Positions 6,019 to 6,293 of a DNA stretch of 6,293 nt are shown piece by piece (position 1 is the stretch's first letter; every line of letters starts with the position of its first letter). The translations under genes and the position numbers were made by a program. The stretch is from Veillonella sp. (lineage in GTDB: Bacteria > Bacillota > Negativicutes > Veillonellales > Veillonellaceae), in assembly GCA_019419725.1 (NCBI GenBank), contig DXZL01000083.1:1-6293 (forward strand), read 5' to 3'. The notes below the pieces were generated by a model that had not been told where the DNA came from, ran no database searches, and saw nothing but the letters and a program-made list of their open reading frames with translations.

Positions 6019-6293
6019 TTACTTTTGTGCCTCAAAGAAAGTATCTACGAATAAATCATCTTCAATGGCATAGGCGTAAACACGTTCGTAAGTGTTACGC
6101 AAGTCTTTCATAACTGCTACGCGTAAATCACCTGGATATAATGTAAGGAATTCAATGAAGTGATGAACTTCTTCGGCATTACTGTTTCGATTTAAACGAT
6201 GCAACATATTTTTAGCTGCTACATATAAACGAGTTGGGCTTTCACCTTTAACCTGTTCAGCCATAGACATAATAGCACCTGGTTTTTGAACCG
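6019..6293 (-). CDS. Probable MoxR-type AAA+ ATPase, C-terminal 90 residues (5' end off window)
   Basis: The frame is open through the right edge. It can be read seven codons before the internal ATG at 6268-6270 (VQKPGAI then MSMAEQ), so that ATG is unlikely to be the start and the gene is probably a C-terminal fragment. No Walker motifs are inside the window. The visible part is helical, with PTRLYVAAKNMLHRLN, FIEFLTLYPGDLRVAVMKDL and an acidic end, DDLFVDTFFEAQK. The call rests on context. It is immediately upstream of and co-directional with a DUF2201/VWA gene, whose usual partner is a MoxR ATPase, and the tail looks like the helical domain following the ATPase core. It could instead be an unrelated protein with a helical C-terminus. 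The 92-base gap to the VWA gene has no convincing terminator, so co-transcription is likely. Confidence 0.5.
   Translation of the reverse strand, partial: VQKPGAIMSMAEQVKGESPTRLYVAAKNMLHRLNRNSNAEEVHHFIEFLTLYPGDLRVAVMKDLRNTYERVYAYAIEDDLFVDTFFEAQK

Noticed and set aside
6019..6270. A complete 83-residue protein starting at the ATG at 6268-6270
   Set aside because: The same frame stays open to the window edge, and no clear ribosome binding site precedes this ATG. A C-terminal fragment of a larger gene is the better reading.

Overview
The window looks like ordinary chromosome from a low-GC Firmicute. The coding style, strong AGGAGG-type ribosome binding sites and protein sequences suggest a Negativicute, with Veillonella my best guess. 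That assignment is recognition and inference; no rRNA or other marker in the window proves it. There are no mobile elements, tRNA or rRNA genes, or CRISPR arrays. No stretch longer than about 213 bases lacks a gene.

Left edge (1-960): the first 251 codons of typA/bipA, a ribosome-associated translational GTPase, lie on the minus strand and run off the left end. Its leader holds a very good sigma-A promoter (TTGACT, 18 bases, TATAAT), a hairpin and a strong ribosome binding site. The terminator of the next cluster sits about 10 bases from the promoter's -35 element.

Centre left (967-3367): four minus-strand genes are read in the order moaC (molybdenum cofactor), trmL (tRNA wobble methylation), a YlbF-family small helical protein, and murB (peptidoglycan precursor). 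The spacings are 28 bases, 104 bases and a 26-base overlap. They look like one transcription unit, possibly with an internal start before the ylbF-like gene, and end at the terminator after murB. The functions are unrelated housekeeping roles.

Centre (3368-4212): an AT-rich divergent spacer separates moaC from a plus-strand single gene for a UPF0173 metal-dependent hydrolase of the metallo-beta-lactamase fold. This gene ends at a textbook intrinsic terminator.

Right (4280-6293): two minus-strand genes form a pair. The upstream one, cut by the right edge, is the C-terminal end of what is probably a MoxR-type AAA+ ATPase. The downstream one is a complete 548-residue protein with a DUF2201-type putative metallopeptidase domain followed by a VWA-like domain. 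The VWA metal site is intact, but the first histidine of the expected HExxH signature is an arginine. This ATPase/VWA pair of unknown client is the least understood and most interesting part of the window.
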